DNA from: UBA2561 sp964577275
GTDB lineage: Bacteria; Bacteroidota; Bacteroidia; Cytophagales; Thermoflexibacteraceae
Reading direction: 5' to 3'
Assembly: GCA_964577275.1 (NCBI GenBank)
Contig: CAZNYR010000027.1
Span: 1 to 40,871 of the forward strand
Length of the DNA: 40,871 nt
Shown: piece after piece, positions 8,155 to 14,937 of the stretch
Layout of the letters: the number at the start of each line of letters is the position of its first letter
Position numbering within the stretch: position 1 is the first letter of the stretch
The notes under the pieces: model-generated
What the model was told of the DNA's origin: nothing
The model's database searches: none
What the model saw: only the letters and a program-made list of their open reading frames with translations
Position numbers and translations under genes: made by a program

Positions 8155-9706
8155 ATGGCTGGAAAAGACGCTAAATTTGAGGAATTAGACCGTAAAAATG
8201 CCGAAGCCCTCTTGGGAGGCGGCGAAAAACGAATCGCTAAACAACACGAAAAAGGCAAGCTCACGGCACGAGAACGCCTTGACTTACTGCTTGATAAAGG
8301 TTCTTTTGAGGAAATCGGCAAGTTTGTAACGCATCGTTGCAAAGATTTTGGGCTGGACAAAGAGCATTATTTGGGCGATGGTGTCATAACGGGTTACGGC
8401 ACGATTGAGGGTCGCTTGGTATATGTTTTTTCGCAAGATTTTACCGTTTTTGGTGGCTCATTATCAGAAACTTACGCCGAAAAGATTTGTAAAATCATGG
8501 ATTTAGCCATGCGAAACGGTGCGCCTTTGATTGGGTTAAATGATTCGGGTGGCGCACGGATTCAGGAAGGCGTGGTTTCCTTAGGCGGTTATGCCGATAT
8601 TTTCTATAAAAATGTGCAGGCTTCGGGCGTAATCCCTCAAATATCCGCCATTATGTGCGGGGGGAGCGGTGTATTCGCCCGCCATGACCGATTTTATTAT
8701 GATGGTCGAAAATACTTCGTATATGTTTGTAACAGGTCCCAACGTGGTCAAAACCGTTACGCATGAGGAAGTTACGGCTGAAGAATTAGGCGGCGCAATT
8801 ACCCACGCCACGAAAAGCGGAAATACACATTTTACGTGTGTCAATGAAGCCGATTGTATCCTCAGAATCAGNNNNNNNNNNTTGAGTTATATTCCACAAA
8901 ATTGTGAGGAGGATGCGCCCGCCGTGCCTTATGAATCTGCCGATGAAATACGCCCTGTTCTGGACGATATTATTCCCCAAAACTCGAATCAACCCTATGA
9001 TATGCGCGATGTCATTTATGAAATTATTGATGGTGGCGAAACGGGATTTTTGGAAGTTCACAAAGATTTTGGCGAAAATATTGTGGTCGGATTTGGGCGT
9101 TTGGCAGGACGAAGCATCGGCATCGTAGGTAATCAACCCGCTGTTTTGGCGGGCGTTCTGGGCATTAAATCCAGCCGAAAAGCCGCTCGTTTTGTCCGTT
9201 TTTGCGATGCGTTTAATATTCCGTTATTGGTATTGGAGGATGTACCCGGATTTTTGCCGGGAACTGACCAAGAATGGAATGGAATTATTAGTAATGGAGC
9301 TAAACTATTATATGCCTTCAGTGAGGCAACCGTCCCACGAATTACGGTCATCACCCGAAAAGCCTACGGTGGAGCGTATGATGTGATGAACTCCAAACAC
9401 ATCGGCGCAGACCTAAATTACGCATGGCCTTCAGCCGAAATTGCCGTCATGGGTGCAAAAGGAGCTGCCGAAATCATTTTCAGACGCGAAATCATGAGCG
9501 CAGAAAATCCCGAAGCCAAGTTACAGGAAAAAGTGGATGAATATACTCAAAAGTTCGCCACGCCGTATCGAGCCGCTGCCAGAGGGTATATTGATGAAGT
9601 TATCAAACCTTCGGAAACACGACAAAAATTAATTCGTGCCTTCAAGTCCATCGAAAATAAAGCTGTCAGTTTGCCCAAGAAAAAACATGGAAATATTCCA
9701 TTATAA
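8155..9706 (+). CDS. pccB: Propionyl-CoA carboxylase beta chain, frame broken by apparent 8-base deletion
   Basis: This is the biotin-dependent carboxyltransferase subunit that moves CO2 from carboxybiotin to propionyl-CoA (or a related acyl-CoA), giving methylmalonyl-CoA. The first part (8155 to about 8655) reads MAGKDAKFEELDRK through NDSGGARIQEGV. The second part resumes in another frame with AGGAVYSPAMTDF and runs to the normal C-terminal signature AYGGAYDVMNSKHIGAD. Together they give about 517 residues, the family length. At 8653-8656 the expected family sequence IMGPCAGGAVYSP reads as IM, one base, then AGGAVYSP, so 8 bases are missing. Ten Ns at 8872-8881 lie close by. An assembly fault is likelier than a true pseudogene because every other catalytic motif is intact. 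The biotin carboxylase chain is not in the window. Confidence 0.9.
8872..8881. other. Assembly gap of ten Ns inside the carboxylase gene
   Basis: The gap falls in the segment ILRI-x-LSYIP. The family normally has RQL at this place, which would need about seven unknown bases, so ten is probably a placeholder. The frame is kept either way. Confidence 0.97.
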
Positions 9707-9732
9707 TTCAATTTGATAAAAATAATTCCATA

Positions 9733-9781
9733 AAAAATTCATCGTATTTATTTGATTATCAAATAAATACGATGAATTTTT
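9733..9781. terminator. 49-base perfect palindrome, bidirectional terminator
   Basis: Two 24-base arms (9733-9756 and 9758-9781) are exact reverse complements around the central T at 9757, with A/T tracts at the outer ends. It lies between the convergent carboxylase and barrel genes, so it can end transcription both ways. Its centre is the TGATTATCA core found elsewhere in the window. Confidence 0.88.
9744..9770 (+). repeat. 27-bp TGATTWTCA element, copy 3
   Basis: The core TGATTATCA is at 9753-9761, with left arm GTATTTAT and right arm ATAAATAC. It forms the exact centre of the 49-base palindrome. Confidence 0.6.
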
Positions 9782-9785
9782 GAAT

Positions 9786-10454
9786 CTAAAAGAATTTAAA
9801 ACCAACATAAATCTGAAAAGTACGGTTGCGTAAATCCACATTTTGCAATGAGCCTACGGTGGGCGAAAATTCCGAAACTTTGCTCAAACCCAAGTTATAA
9901 CGCAAACCCGCATCGAACATCAAGGCACTTACGCCAACTCCCAAAACCAAGCCTAAATCGGATGATTTGTAGTCGAAAGCCTCTTCTAATTCGCTTTTAT
10001 TTATCGTCAAATTGCTTAAATCGACCGCATCCGAAATGCTCAATTTATCTGACAATAAAAACGAAAATTGGGGACCAATATGCAAATGTAATTTAGCCAC
10101 TTTCAGGTCTAAGGCTTTGTAATCCAATAAGATAGGAATATCAGCATACCATAAATTTGATTCGCTAACCACATTTATCAACTGGGATGCGCCTGCCAAA
10201 TTAATGCCTGTATATTCCAATTCGGTTTCTGAACCTTTCTTAGAAGCCAAAATTTCGGCACGCACGCCCAACTTGCCCAACTGCACATTAGCAAAAGGTC
10301 CTACATGAAAGCCCGTTGCCGTCGCTGTTTTGTTGCTTCCAGACAAGGAATTGAGGTTCAATCCGCCTTTAAGTCCGAGATGAAAAGGCAACTGAGCGTG
10401 AGCCATCCCAACCACCAAAAATAAACACACAAAAATTGATGAAATCTTTTTCAT
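9786..10454 (-). CDS. Outer membrane beta-barrel protein (PorT / OMP_b-brl_2 type)
   Basis: The 222-residue protein has a clear signal peptide (MKKISSIFVCLFLVVGMAHA, cleavage before Q21). An eight-strand-sized barrel follows, opening with LGLKGGLNLNSLSG, the hallmark start of the Bacteroidota porin-family barrel, and ending on FQIYVGFKFF with a terminal aromatic residue. Such proteins are small outer membrane barrels of mostly unknown function, and the family name porin is not proof of a pore. The gene stands alone, is divergent from pyrD across 182 bases, and ends at the large palindrome shared with the carboxylase gene. Confidence 0.85.
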   Translation of the reverse strand: MKKISSIFVCLFLVVGMAHAQLPFHLGLKGGLNLNSLSGSNKTATATGFHVGPFANVQLGKLGVRAEILASKKGSETELEYTGINLAGASQLINVVSESNLWYADIPILLDYKALDLKVAKLHLHIGPQFSFLLSDKLSISDAVDLSNLTINKSELEEAFDYKSSDLGLVLGVGVSALMFDAGLRYNLGLSKVSEFSPTVGSLQNVDLRNRTFQIYVGFKFF

Positions 10455-10636
10455 ATTCAGTTTAAATGTTTAGGTAATACTTATGTCATGTTTCTTTCTT
10501 TGAAACGGCGAAGCAAAGTAAATATTTTTAAGGAATTTCGGAGAATTTTAGCCCTTTTCGTTCATTATTCAAACGCATTTATTTGATAATTCCTTTGTAT
10601 TTTCGTCTAAAATTCTAAAAACAGGAAAAAACAAAA

Positions 10637-11695
10637 ATGTTATACAAATCTATCCTAAAACCATGGCTTTTTCGCAAAGATGCCGAAACTGCCCATCATT
10701 TTGCCGTGCAGTCATTAAAACGTGCTTTTAAATTAGGACTTGCGCCCATTTTGCGAAGCCAGTTCAGTTTGGAACATCCTGATTTAGAGCGAAAAGTCAT
10801 GGGTTTAACTTTCAAAAATCCTGTGGGTTTGGCGGCAGGATTCGACAAAGATGCCCTGCTCCTTGACGAAATTTCGGCGTTTGGGTTTGGATTTATTGAA
10901 ATCGGAACGCTTACGCCCAGACCACAAGACGGTAATCCGAAACCTCGTTTGTTTAGACTGCCACAAGATGCGGGACTCATCAATCGTATGGGCTTTAATA
11001 ATAGCGGGGTCGAAGATGCCTTGCAGCGCCTCAAAGCCTATCGCCACAATATCAAAAATAAAAATCGAATGATTATTGGCGGAAATATCGGCAAAAATAA
11101 ACAGACCCCCAACGGAAACGCCGTGCAGGATTACCTTATTTGTTTTGATGCCTTATTTGATTGGGTCGATTATTTTACGGTCAATGTCAGCTCGCCTAAC
11201 ACCCCGAATCTCAGGGACTTACAGGACAAAGAACCTTTGACCAAACTGCTAAATCTGCTACAAGAAAAAAATCTACAAAAAACGAACGCCAAACCCATTT
11301 TATTGAAAATTGCGCCAGACCTTACAGATGCTCAATTAGATGACATTATTCAAATCGTCCAAACGACCAAAATTGCGGGCGTAATTGCCACCAATACAAC
11401 CATCAGCCGTGCCAACCTCAAAACCGATGATGCTCATATCCAACACATCGGCGCAGGAGGATTAAGCGGAAAACCCGTACAAAAAAGAGCTACTCAAGTC
11501 ATTGAATATCTGCGAGATAAGGGCGGAAAAGCGTTCGTAATTATCGGAGTAGGCGGAATTTTTACGGGCGAAGATGCCATCGAAAAACTCCGAGCAGGCG
11601 CAGATTTGGTGCAGATTTATACAGGATTTATTTATGAAGGTCCCGCCATCATCAAAAATATAAACAAAAAATTAATACCCTATTTCAAAAAATAA
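10637..11695 (+). CDS. pyrD: Dihydroorotate dehydrogenase, class 2 (quinone-dependent)
   Basis: PyrD oxidises dihydroorotate to orotate, the fourth step of pyrimidine synthesis, passing electrons through FMN to membrane quinone. The 352 residues carry NPVGLAAGFDKD (61-72), NRMGFNN, the catalytic-serine motif NVSSPNTPNLRDLQ (serines near 185-186), GGLSGKPV, and the FMN phosphate-binding end IGVGGIFTGEDA and YTGFIYEGP. The N-terminal 40 residues form the membrane-associating helices typical of class 2, which separates it from the cytosolic class 1 enzyme. The gene stands alone and no other pyr gene is in the window. Its TAA stop lies inside a 27-bp repeat element. Confidence 0.96.
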   Translation: MLYKSILKPWLFRKDAETAHHFAVQSLKRAFKLGLAPILRSQFSLEHPDLERKVMGLTFKNPVGLAAGFDKDALLLDEISAFGFGFIEIGTLTPRPQDGNPKPRLFRLPQDAGLINRMGFNNSGVEDALQRLKAYRHNIKNKNRMIIGGNIGKNKQTPNGNAVQDYLICFDALFDWVDYFTVNVSSPNTPNLRDLQDKEPLTKLLNLLQEKNLQKTNAKPILLKIAPDLTDAQLDDIIQIVQTTKIAGVIATNTTISRANLKTDDAHIQHIGAGGLSGKPVQKRATQVIEYLRDKGGKAFVIIGVGGIFTGEDAIEKLRAGADLVQIYTGFIYEGPAIIKNINKKLIPYFKK

Positions 11696-11718
11696 TCTCT
11701 TGATTTTCAATCAGTTAT
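11692..11718 (-). repeat. 27-bp TGATTWTCA element, copy 4 (contains pyrD stop codon)
   Basis: The plus-strand core TGATTTTCA is at 11701-11709. Read on the minus strand the arms are ATAACTGA and GAGATTAT. The pyrD stop (11693-11695) is inside the element, and the stop of the convergent lipoprotein gene is 3 bases away. Confidence 0.5.
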
Positions 11719-11720
11719 AA

Positions 11721-12617
11721 TTAATCCAAAATTTCAAAATTTAATTCAATTTCGGCAGATTTATCCGTATTTTTATCCCAAATTCGAGCCAATAAATCGT
11801 ACCGATTACCTGCTTTGGGGGGCGTAGAAGTCTGCAAATTAATAGTCATTTGCTCTACTTCGTTTGGGCTAACTCCTTGAGGATAAGGCTCAAACATATC
11901 TTTATACAATAAAATTAATTGTCCTGTTTGGTCTTTGATTTCGAGCGAACAACCCAAGACTGCTTTCCCATCCTTGATAGTAAACCCTCTCAAACCCGCC
12001 ACGTGCAATTTGAGAAATGTTCCAGAAACAATCTGATTGTTATGGACTCGTGTAGCATCCTGATTATCAGGATTATACGAAATAATAAATGCCTCATCCA
12101 GCATCAATCCTTTTTCCGTAATTTGTACAGGATTTTCGCTCACGACCTCCAGCTGTGTGCTTGCCGTAATTTCCCCCAATCCATTTTTGTCCCAAAGTCG
12201 AGCTGTCCAAATGTATTTTTTTCCCACCTTCAAAGGCGAATTTACCAGCATCGAAGTCATCAAAACTTTAGCATCTTCAGGCGCAATACCCGTCTGTTCG
12301 TAGGCACTCAAAATATCCTCCTGTTTCTGAATCTGATTGCCTTCCATATCTTTTACTTCCACCGCACACCCCAAAAAAGCCTTGCCCTCTTTGAGCGTAT
12401 ATCCCTCAAAATCAGCGATGTACATTTCAAGTTTTGTGCCATAACGTACTTTCGGAAAACTATCAGATTGGAGTTTTTTGCCGTTTTGTTTCAAGAAAAC
12501 TTCCTTAAAACCCAGTTCCACGGCTTGAGTTTCCACATTCGTAGGACTCGCCGTACAAGCTCCAAGAATAGACAAAATTAGCCACACCACAACTAAACGT
12601 AACTGATTCATAATCAA
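11721..12617 (-). CDS. Lipoprotein with two tandem copies of an unknown domain
   Basis: A lipobox LGAC with cysteine 21 marks a lipoprotein. After it come two related domains of about 130 residues. The first contains FEGYTLKEGKAFLGCAVEV and YIWTARLWDKNG. The second contains LRGFTIKDGKAVLGCSLEI and YDLLARIWDKNT. The order and spacing match, so this is an internal duplication. The probable fold is all-beta, a periplasm-facing or surface sandwich. I do not recognise the family. ATGs at 12617 and 12611 both precede the signal peptide, and the second gives a cleaner N-terminus. It lies downstream of the bS21 terminator and is probably transcribed separately. Confidence 0.72.
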   Translation of the reverse strand: MIMNQLRLVVVWLILSILGACTASPTNVETQAVELGFKEVFLKQNGKKLQSDSFPKVRYGTKLEMYIADFEGYTLKEGKAFLGCAVEVKDMEGNQIQKQEDILSAYEQTGIAPEDAKVLMTSMLVNSPLKVGKKYIWTARLWDKNGLGEITASTQLEVVSENPVQITEKGLMLDEAFIISYNPDNQDATRVHNNQIVSGTFLKLHVAGLRGFTIKDGKAVLGCSLEIKDQTGQLILLYKDMFEPYPQGVSPNEVEQMTINLQTSTPPKAGNRYDLLARIWDKNTDKSAEIELNFEILD

Positions 12618-12650
12618 AGACTTTTAATATTTTTACGTCGATTAGGTCAT

Positions 12651-12685
12651 AAAAAAACCTCTTCAGCAAACCCAGTGCGAAGAGG
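12651..12685 (-). terminator. Intrinsic terminator downstream of rpsU
   Basis: Read on the minus strand, CCTCTTCGCA pairs with TGC-TGAAGAGG across a short loop and is followed by seven T. It lies 27 bases after the bS21 stop. Confidence 0.87.
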
Positions 12686-12712
12686 CATCAAATATCATCT
12701 CGTGTATCAAGA

Positions 12713-12907
12713 TTAATAATTATATTTAGCGTGCATTTTTTCCCGATAAGCCGCCTTGATTCGTTCTTCGCGTTTCGATACCGAGGGCTTTCGATAAAAC
12801 GTCCGAGAACGCAATTCCTGCATCGTACCTGTTTTACCAAACTGTTTTTTAAAACGCTTCAGAGCCTTATCAATCGACTCATTGTCCTTTACTTTGATAG
12901 TCAGCAT
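12713..12907 (-). CDS. rpsU: 30S ribosomal protein bS21
   Basis: This 64-residue basic protein matches bS21 across its whole length: VKDNESIDKALKRFKKQF, then the basic tail RTFYRKPSVSKREERIKAAYREKM. bS21 sits at the 30S platform by the 3' end of 16S rRNA. In Bacteroidota it helps hide the anti-Shine-Dalgarno sequence. Some Bacteroidota rpsU genes keep a strong Shine-Dalgarno that allows feedback control, but here the 30 bases before the ATG are A/T-rich with no such sequence. A TATCTTTG box lies 40 bases upstream and a terminator downstream, so it forms its own unit. Confidence 0.96.
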   Translation of the reverse strand: MLTIKVKDNESIDKALKRFKKQFGKTGTMQELRSRTFYRKPSVSKREERIKAAYREKMHAKYNY

Positions 12908-12946
12908 ATAATTTTGATTTTAAACCAATAATCTGTTTTTGAGGCA

Positions 12947-12954
12947 CAAAGATA
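12947..12954 (-). promoter_or_regulatory. Promoter -7 box for rpsU
   Basis: The minus strand reads TATCTTTG, an exact TAnnTTTG. No well-spaced TTTG is seen at -33, so only the inner box is supported. It predicts a leader of about 30 bases. Confidence 0.5.
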
Positions 12955-13006
12955 CGAAATTTTCAACTCAATTATACATTCTGCCAAAAATTTCATGACA
13001 AAAAAC

Positions 13007-13723
13007 TTACGGACATCGGTTCAAATTAGTCGCCGCCTCCGCATTCCCCAAATTTTTGGCGGTTGTCCAGTCTTTGCACGCCTCTTCTTTGCGTTGTTGG
13101 TCAGATAATACATTCCCACGCATCAGATACGCATCCGAATAATTCTTATCTAATTGTAACACCCTGTTATACAGCTCGATAGCCCCAACATAATCCTTTT
13201 GTAAATGCGCCAATTTGCCCTGCAAAAAGAAGGCTTTGACGTTTTTCGGGTCTTTATCCGATACCGTTTTGAAACATTTTAAAGCCTCTTCATACCTTCT
13301 GATTTCCAAATAAACCTGCCCTTGATTTAAGTAAACTTCCTGATTATCAGCATCAAACTCAATTTGTTTGGCATAATCCGCAATCGCTCTTTCGTATTGT
13401 TTCGTATGAAAATAAACTAATGCACGATTTCCATACGCCGCCCCATATTCGGGGTCAAGTTTGATAGCGTGCGTAAAATCATTGAATGCCCCCTTCAAAT
13501 CACCCATATTGACCTTCACAGCCCCTCGATTTGAGTATCCTTCTACATTCTTAGGGTACTTCATCAATAAATCATCAAAAGTTCGCATCGCCGCCCGAAA
13601 GTCGTTGTTCAGCAGTTGTTGCGCTCCAAGTTCTGCCAGCTCATCCTCTTCGCTTTTGCACGAAAAAACCGAAACAGACACACACAACGTCAATATTATC
13701 GAATATATTTTAATATTTATCAT
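13007..13723 (-). CDS. TPR-repeat lipoprotein
   Basis: The start chosen is the ATG at 13723, because it gives a proper signal peptide (MINIKIYSIILTLCVSVSVFSC) with lipobox cysteine at residue 22. The ATG at 13819 would put 32 non-secretory residues first. The remaining 216 residues are about five to six tetratricopeptide repeats, for example NVEGYSNRGAVKVNMGDLKG and NVKAFFLQGKLAHLQKDYVG. TPRs make protein contacts, so this is probably a membrane-anchored scaffold. The partner is unknown. A TAACTTTG box at 13798-13805 on the minus strand fits this start. Confidence 0.85.
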   Translation of the reverse strand: MINIKIYSIILTLCVSVSVFSCKSEEDELAELGAQQLLNNDFRAAMRTFDDLLMKYPKNVEGYSNRGAVKVNMGDLKGAFNDFTHAIKLDPEYGAAYGNRALVYFHTKQYERAIADYAKQIEFDADNQEVYLNQGQVYLEIRRYEEALKCFKTVSDKDPKNVKAFFLQGKLAHLQKDYVGAIELYNRVLQLDKNYSDAYLMRGNVLSDQQRKEEACKDWTTAKNLGNAEAATNLNRCP

Positions 13724-13797
13724 AACATGATACGGTTTTAAATCAAAAAAATAATACACAAAAATTCCAATGTCATTCTGATTTTCAGAATCAAGAG

Positions 13798-13805
13798 CAA
13801 AGTTA
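13798..13805 (-). promoter_or_regulatory. Promoter -7 box for the TPR lipoprotein
   Basis: The minus strand reads TAACTTTG, an exact TAnnTTTG, placed about 75 bases before the preferred start at 13723. It lies inside the longer alternative frame, which argues against that longer start. Confidence 0.4.
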
Positions 13806-13998
13806 GAGGGCTTGACCAAAAATTAATTCATTCGCCACGTTAAAATTTGATAAAAATTCTCCCTCAAACAAAACGCTTAGCTCCTACTCTACTTTAAATT
13901 CATTACCAAAAAATTACTTTGTGATTTTTATTCCATTTTATAAATAATTAACAAATTATAAATCTAAAAACGTTCCCAATCCACCAAACATTACCCCA

Positions 13999-14649
13999 TT
14001 AGGCTTCCGTTCTGAACACCAAAAAACCGTGCATCGTATCTCCTCCCACACATCGGCGCGGATTTCGTGTAAAAACTAACAATAATTTTGAAACAGGAAA
14101 CAAATAAGCCTCCGTAATCTTATAATTAAAATACAATCCCATCGGATAATAATACAATAATTTTCCGTTCAAACCTTTCAATTCAGGCAAATCCATTCCA
14201 TCCCGTCCTGTCGCTTGTGTCCATTGCAAAGCGCAATCTTGAGCAAAATCACGCATAAAAAGGTCTTCTAATTTTTCATTTAATTTGGGGTTATTTACCC
14301 TGATTCCCAAGTCTTTAAAGCCACAACCTTTGTCATCTTCGTCCGTCAATCGAAGCGGTTTTTCCTCTTCGAGCGTCAGTTGTAATTTCTCTGCCCACAT
14401 CCAATCATTAAACCGTTTCATCTCCGTTTTTTTGGCAATAACCAAACTATCATTCGGTACAAAAACCTGCCATAAATTAGAGCGTCCGCACTCTCCGTAA
14501 CGATTTTCGCCAATCCAAAGCGTGTGTTCATCGTAACGAGTTTTGAAAAAAAACAAAAATTCCTGTTCACAAAATGTCGTTTTAGGCACGCCCGAAATTG
14601 ACAGGCTAATCCCTAAGATTAAAAGTATTTTTTTTGATAACTTATTCAT
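13999..14649 (-). CDS. Secreted protein of unknown function
   Basis: The 216-residue protein has a signal peptide of about 27 residues (MNKLSKKILLILGISLSISG then VPKTTFC). I recognise no domain. The mature part has five cysteines (in GECGRS, KGCGFKD, QDCALQW, RRCVGG, and possibly residue 27), which could form disulfides in the periplasm, and several aromatic strands (LLYYYPMGLYFNY, EAYLFPVSKLLLVF). It lies 275 bases upstream of the TPR lipoprotein on the same strand. Two to three CAAAWTTA boxes upstream read as TAAATTTG and TAATTTTG on the coding strand, so it may have more than one start of transcription. Confidence 0.6.
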   Translation of the reverse strand: MNKLSKKILLILGISLSISGVPKTTFCEQEFLFFFKTRYDEHTLWIGENRYGECGRSNLWQVFVPNDSLVIAKKTEMKRFNDWMWAEKLQLTLEEEKPLRLTDEDDKGCGFKDLGIRVNNPKLNEKLEDLFMRDFAQDCALQWTQATGRDGMDLPELKGLNGKLLYYYPMGLYFNYKITEAYLFPVSKLLLVFTRNPRRCVGGDTMHGFLVFRTEA

Positions 14650-14715
14650 AATCAGTCAGTTTGTTGTAAGTAAGTGGTTCAATCAATGCGCTATTTTGTC
14701 AAATTTTTGTTCTGA

Positions 14716-14832
14716 CAAATTTAGTCAATACCTTGTCATCTCGAAGCAAACTTTTATGACCAAATCAAGTTCGTAAATAAATACGAATATTAAGTAATGT
14801 TTCAAATTTAGTCAAGTGCTAGGACAAAATTA
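14716..14832 (-). repeat. Repeated promoter-like segments upstream of the secreted protein
   Basis: The 13-base sequence CAAATTTAGTCAA occurs at 14716-14728 and again at 14803-14815, with a related CAAAATTAG at 14825-14833. On the minus strand each contains a TAnnTTTG match. For the first, a TTTG lies 23 bases farther upstream (14747-14750). Confidence 0.4.
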
Positions 14833-14852
14833 GTTTTTATTTCGATTTGGAC

Positions 14853-14879
14853 ATAACTTAATGATTATCAGATTATTAC
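14853..14879 (+). repeat. 27-bp TGATTWTCA element, copy 5
   Basis: The core TGATTATCA is at 14862-14870, with left arm ATAACTTA and right arm ATTATTAC. It is 58 bases before the M3 peptidase start. It is one of the three copies closest to the consensus. Confidence 0.65.
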
Positions 14880-14937
14880 GTCATTTGAAGAGGTAATATC
14901 ATTTATTTTATCACAAAATACTAAAATCACAAAAAAA

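Noticed and set aside
8640..8700. Programmed frameshift in the carboxylase gene
   Set aside because: The missing length is 8 bases of conserved protein, not a plus or minus one slip, so deletion or assembly error explains it better.
13724..13819. A longer start for the TPR lipoprotein
   Set aside because: It would bury the signal peptide and lipobox behind 32 residues, and it contains the likely promoter box.
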